DNA of 64,000 bases from Bifidobacterium sp. ESL0690 (GTDB lineage Bacteria > Actinomycetota > Actinomycetes > Actinomycetales > Bifidobacteriaceae), in assembly GCF_029392315.1 (NCBI RefSeq), contig NZ_CP113939.1, positions 124,001 to 188,000 on the forward strand, in the 5' to 3' direction. The notes under the pieces were generated by a model. It did no database searches and was not told the origin of the DNA. It was given only the letters and a program-made list of their open reading frames with translations. Below are positions 62,676 to 64,000 of this stretch, piece by piece (the first letter of the stretch is position 1; every line of letters begins with the position of its first letter). A program made the position numbers and the translations under genes.

Positions 62676-62766
62676 GCTGTGGTCTGTGGGGCATGCTTGC
62701 TGAGACATAAAGCTTGGCCTACCGGCCTGGAGGGTGTCGAAGCAAGTATGCCCCACAGACCACAGC
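62676..62766 (-). repeat. Hairpin element B: conserved loop, variable arms
   Basis: 26-nt arms 62676-62701 and 62741-62766 pair with one mismatch at the same place as in element A. Read on the minus strand, the 39-nt loop differs from A's at six positions only. The outer arm is GCTGTGGTCTGTGGGG. It lies 36 bp before the DUF2318-type gene. The 193 bp between A and B are AT-rich and hold no gene. Confidence 0.9.
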
Positions 62767-62801
62767 GTCATGAGGGATTGTCAGTTAAGTAGGGAGTGCG
62801 G

Positions 62802-64000
62802 ATGCTCGAGGAATTTGTGGGGGTGCTGCCGGGGATGGTGGCGCCGGCGCTGCTTGTGATGACGCTGAGCGTGCTGCTCGGGGTCGGCGAGGGGCGCGAT
62901 AGACCTGTCAGTCGGCAGTGGCGGCTGTATGGGCTGCTCGTCGGTATTGGCGCGGCACTGATTTTTACCGTATTGCGCGTGCTGGTCATTGTCGATCGGC
63001 GTTCCGGGGTCAATCTGCCGGTGCTCATTGGATGCGTGGTCTGTGATGTGTTGATACTTGCGATTATGGCCTGCTCGAAGCGGCTCGTGGGCGACTGGCA
63101 CGAGCATCCGATTCGGTTGCATGTGGCCAACGCGATTTCGGCGATTGGTATTGCCTTGACTACGTTCTTCGCTTCGCAGGATGTTTTCATGCAGCTGACC
63201 AGTTTTGTGGAGACCGGCGAATCCCCGTTCACTTCCAAAATGCTGCTGCGGGCGCTCGGCTTTGCGCTGGGCATCGCCGCGGCCGTCGTGACAGCGGCGA
63301 TTTTCCGTACCATGCGCACGACTGCGGTGCGTGGCAGTTTCCTTGCGGCTTCGATGTTGATGCTGCTGGTTTTGCTGGTCCGGCATGTGACGCAGCTGTG
63401 CTCGCTGCTGATGTCGATGATGTTTGTCGAGTTTGATGGCACTGCATTTAATGTGTTGATTCTCGCGGCGAACAATGATATGAAACTGGTCATCGCCTCG
63501 GTGCTGGTCTTCATCATTCCCGTTATCGCCTCGATTGTAGCCGGATTCCGTACGCCGCTGGCTGGTGCCAATGATGCCGTGGTCCGCGAACACAAAGCGT
63601 TCCGGAGGCGTGCGAAAGCGGCTGGTGCGTGGAGTTTGATCGCCATGATTGTGGTGACGTTTGCGTTGACTGCAGGAGTTGCCAAAGTCCACGAGCAACC
63701 CACACTTTCGCCGCCGGAAGGATATTCGCAGCACAACGGCATCGCGACCATCGCCTTCAACAAGGTGGATGACGGCCATCTGCACCGCTTCCAGTACAAG
63801 GCCAAGGACGGCACGGTGATGCGCTTCATCATCATCAAGAAGAACGGCGGATCCTTCGGTGTGGGCCTCGACGCGTGCATGACCTGTGGCGACGCGGGCT
63901 ACTACGAGAAGGATGGCAAGATCATCTGCAAGCGCTGCGAGGTGGAGATGAACGTGGCCACCATCGGTTTCAAGGGCGGCTGCAACCCGATACCGTTCCC
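62802..64000 (+). CDS. DUF2318-type Fe-S/iron membrane protein, 3' truncated by the window
   Basis: The frame is open from ATG 62802 (AGGGAG 5 nt upstream) to the window end, 399 codons. About eight hydrophobic segments occupy residues 10-290. They precede an extracytoplasmic domain with the DUF2318 signature: SFGVGLDACMTCGDAGYY (Cys359, Cys362), then IICKRCEVEMN (Cys376, Cys379) and IGFKGGCNPIPF. Two CxxC pairs suggest an Fe-S cluster or metal site for electron transfer. It belongs to FTR1-P19-DUF2318 gene sets, usually followed by FtsX/ABC genes and a thioredoxin outside this window. Confidence 0.85.
   Translation, partial: MLEEFVGVLPGMVAPALLVMTLSVLLGVGEGRDRPVSRQWRLYGLLVGIGAALIFTVLRVLVIVDRRSGVNLPVLIGCVVCDVLILAIMACSKRLVGDWHEHPIRLHVANAISAIGIALTTFFASQDVFMQLTSFVETGESPFTSKMLLRALGFALGIAAAVVTAAIFRTMRTTAVRGSFLAASMLMLLVLLVRHVTQLCSLLMSMMFVEFDGTAFNVLILAANNDMKLVIASVLVFIIPVIASIVAGFRTPLAGANDAVVREHKAFRRRAKAAGAWSLIAMIVVTFALTAGVAKVHEQPTLSPPEGYSQHNGIATIAFNKVDDGHLHRFQYKAKDGTVMRFIIIKKNGGSFGVGLDACMTCGDAGYYEKDGKIICKRCEVEMNVATIGFKGGCNPIPF

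Noticed and set aside
62390..62766. Insertion-sequence ends (terminal inverted repeats) around 62483-62675
   Set aside because: The inner segment has no transposase, each element is itself a complete hairpin, and the arms of A and B do not match each other as IS ends should.
62768..63880. Minus-strand ORFs (370 and 334 codons) at the right end
   Set aside because: Antisense to an open plus-strand frame with transmembrane helices and DUF2318 cysteine pairs, which continues beyond the window.

Overview
The window is chromosomal DNA of a Bifidobacterium species. The 16S and 23S rRNA genes have bifidobacterial character, coding regions are moderately GC-rich while regulatory islands are AT-rich, and the gene set fits the genus: GH3 glucosidases, an MsmK-type sugar ABC ATPase, DUF4032, a dUMP-forming dCTP deaminase and sif-like ferrous iron genes. 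The species cannot be named from sequence alone.

Layout. 1-4.3 kb: end of one GH3 glycosidase, then a GH3 beta-glucosidase coupled to a GtrA-like membrane protein. 4.5-6.6 kb: a two-gene ATPase plus RloB/TOPRIM-like module on the minus strand, probably defensive. 6.7-10.8 kb: a LytTR response regulator and GHKL histidine kinase with a 52-codon ORF coupled between them by ATGA overlaps on both sides, next to a divergent secreted FIVAR-like, LAXTG-anchored surface protein with a LytTR-like direct repeat upstream. 11-12.6 kb: an M20 amidohydrolase. 12.6-24 kb: an AT-rich accessory island with three paralogous small HTH proteins that share promoter architecture and a CAAACGTTTG-like motif; they flank an LRR-gene relic and an ABC transporter whose permease has a roughly 1600-residue low-complexity N-terminal extension.

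24.2-43.5 kb is mostly housekeeping: MsmK-like ATPase, DUF4032 kinase-like protein, RlmB/TrmH methyltransferase, dCTP deaminase, a candidate small RNA, a membrane-anchored hypothetical, an alpha/beta hydrolase, a CPA1 Na+/H+ antiporter, TadA with an unusual insertion, a TauE/SafE permease, AsnB, a fused trehalose-phosphate synthase/phosphatase, IlvA and a sirtuin. 44-56.6 kb holds two almost identical direct-repeat rRNA operons (16S-23S-5S, no spacer tRNA) separated by a YefM/YoeB toxin-antitoxin pair. The copies differ only by small indels, several in invariant positions, which points to sequence errors.

56.8-59.3 kb: a GNAT relic, a frameshifted HSL-type esterase, and a coupled wHTH regulator plus membrane protein. 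59.5-64 kb: a ferrous-iron uptake operon (FTR1 permease, a coupled 40-aa ORF, a P19-like lipoprotein, and a DUF2318-type membrane protein running off the window).

Most novel signals: (i) two inverted copies of a hairpin element in the iron operon with a conserved 39-nt loop but completely different, still complementary arms; (ii) the micro-ORF inside the LytTR/GHKL operon; (iii) the giant disordered extension on the ABC permease; (iv) the HTH paralog family with its shared operator; (v) the toxin-antitoxin pair between the two rRNA operons.
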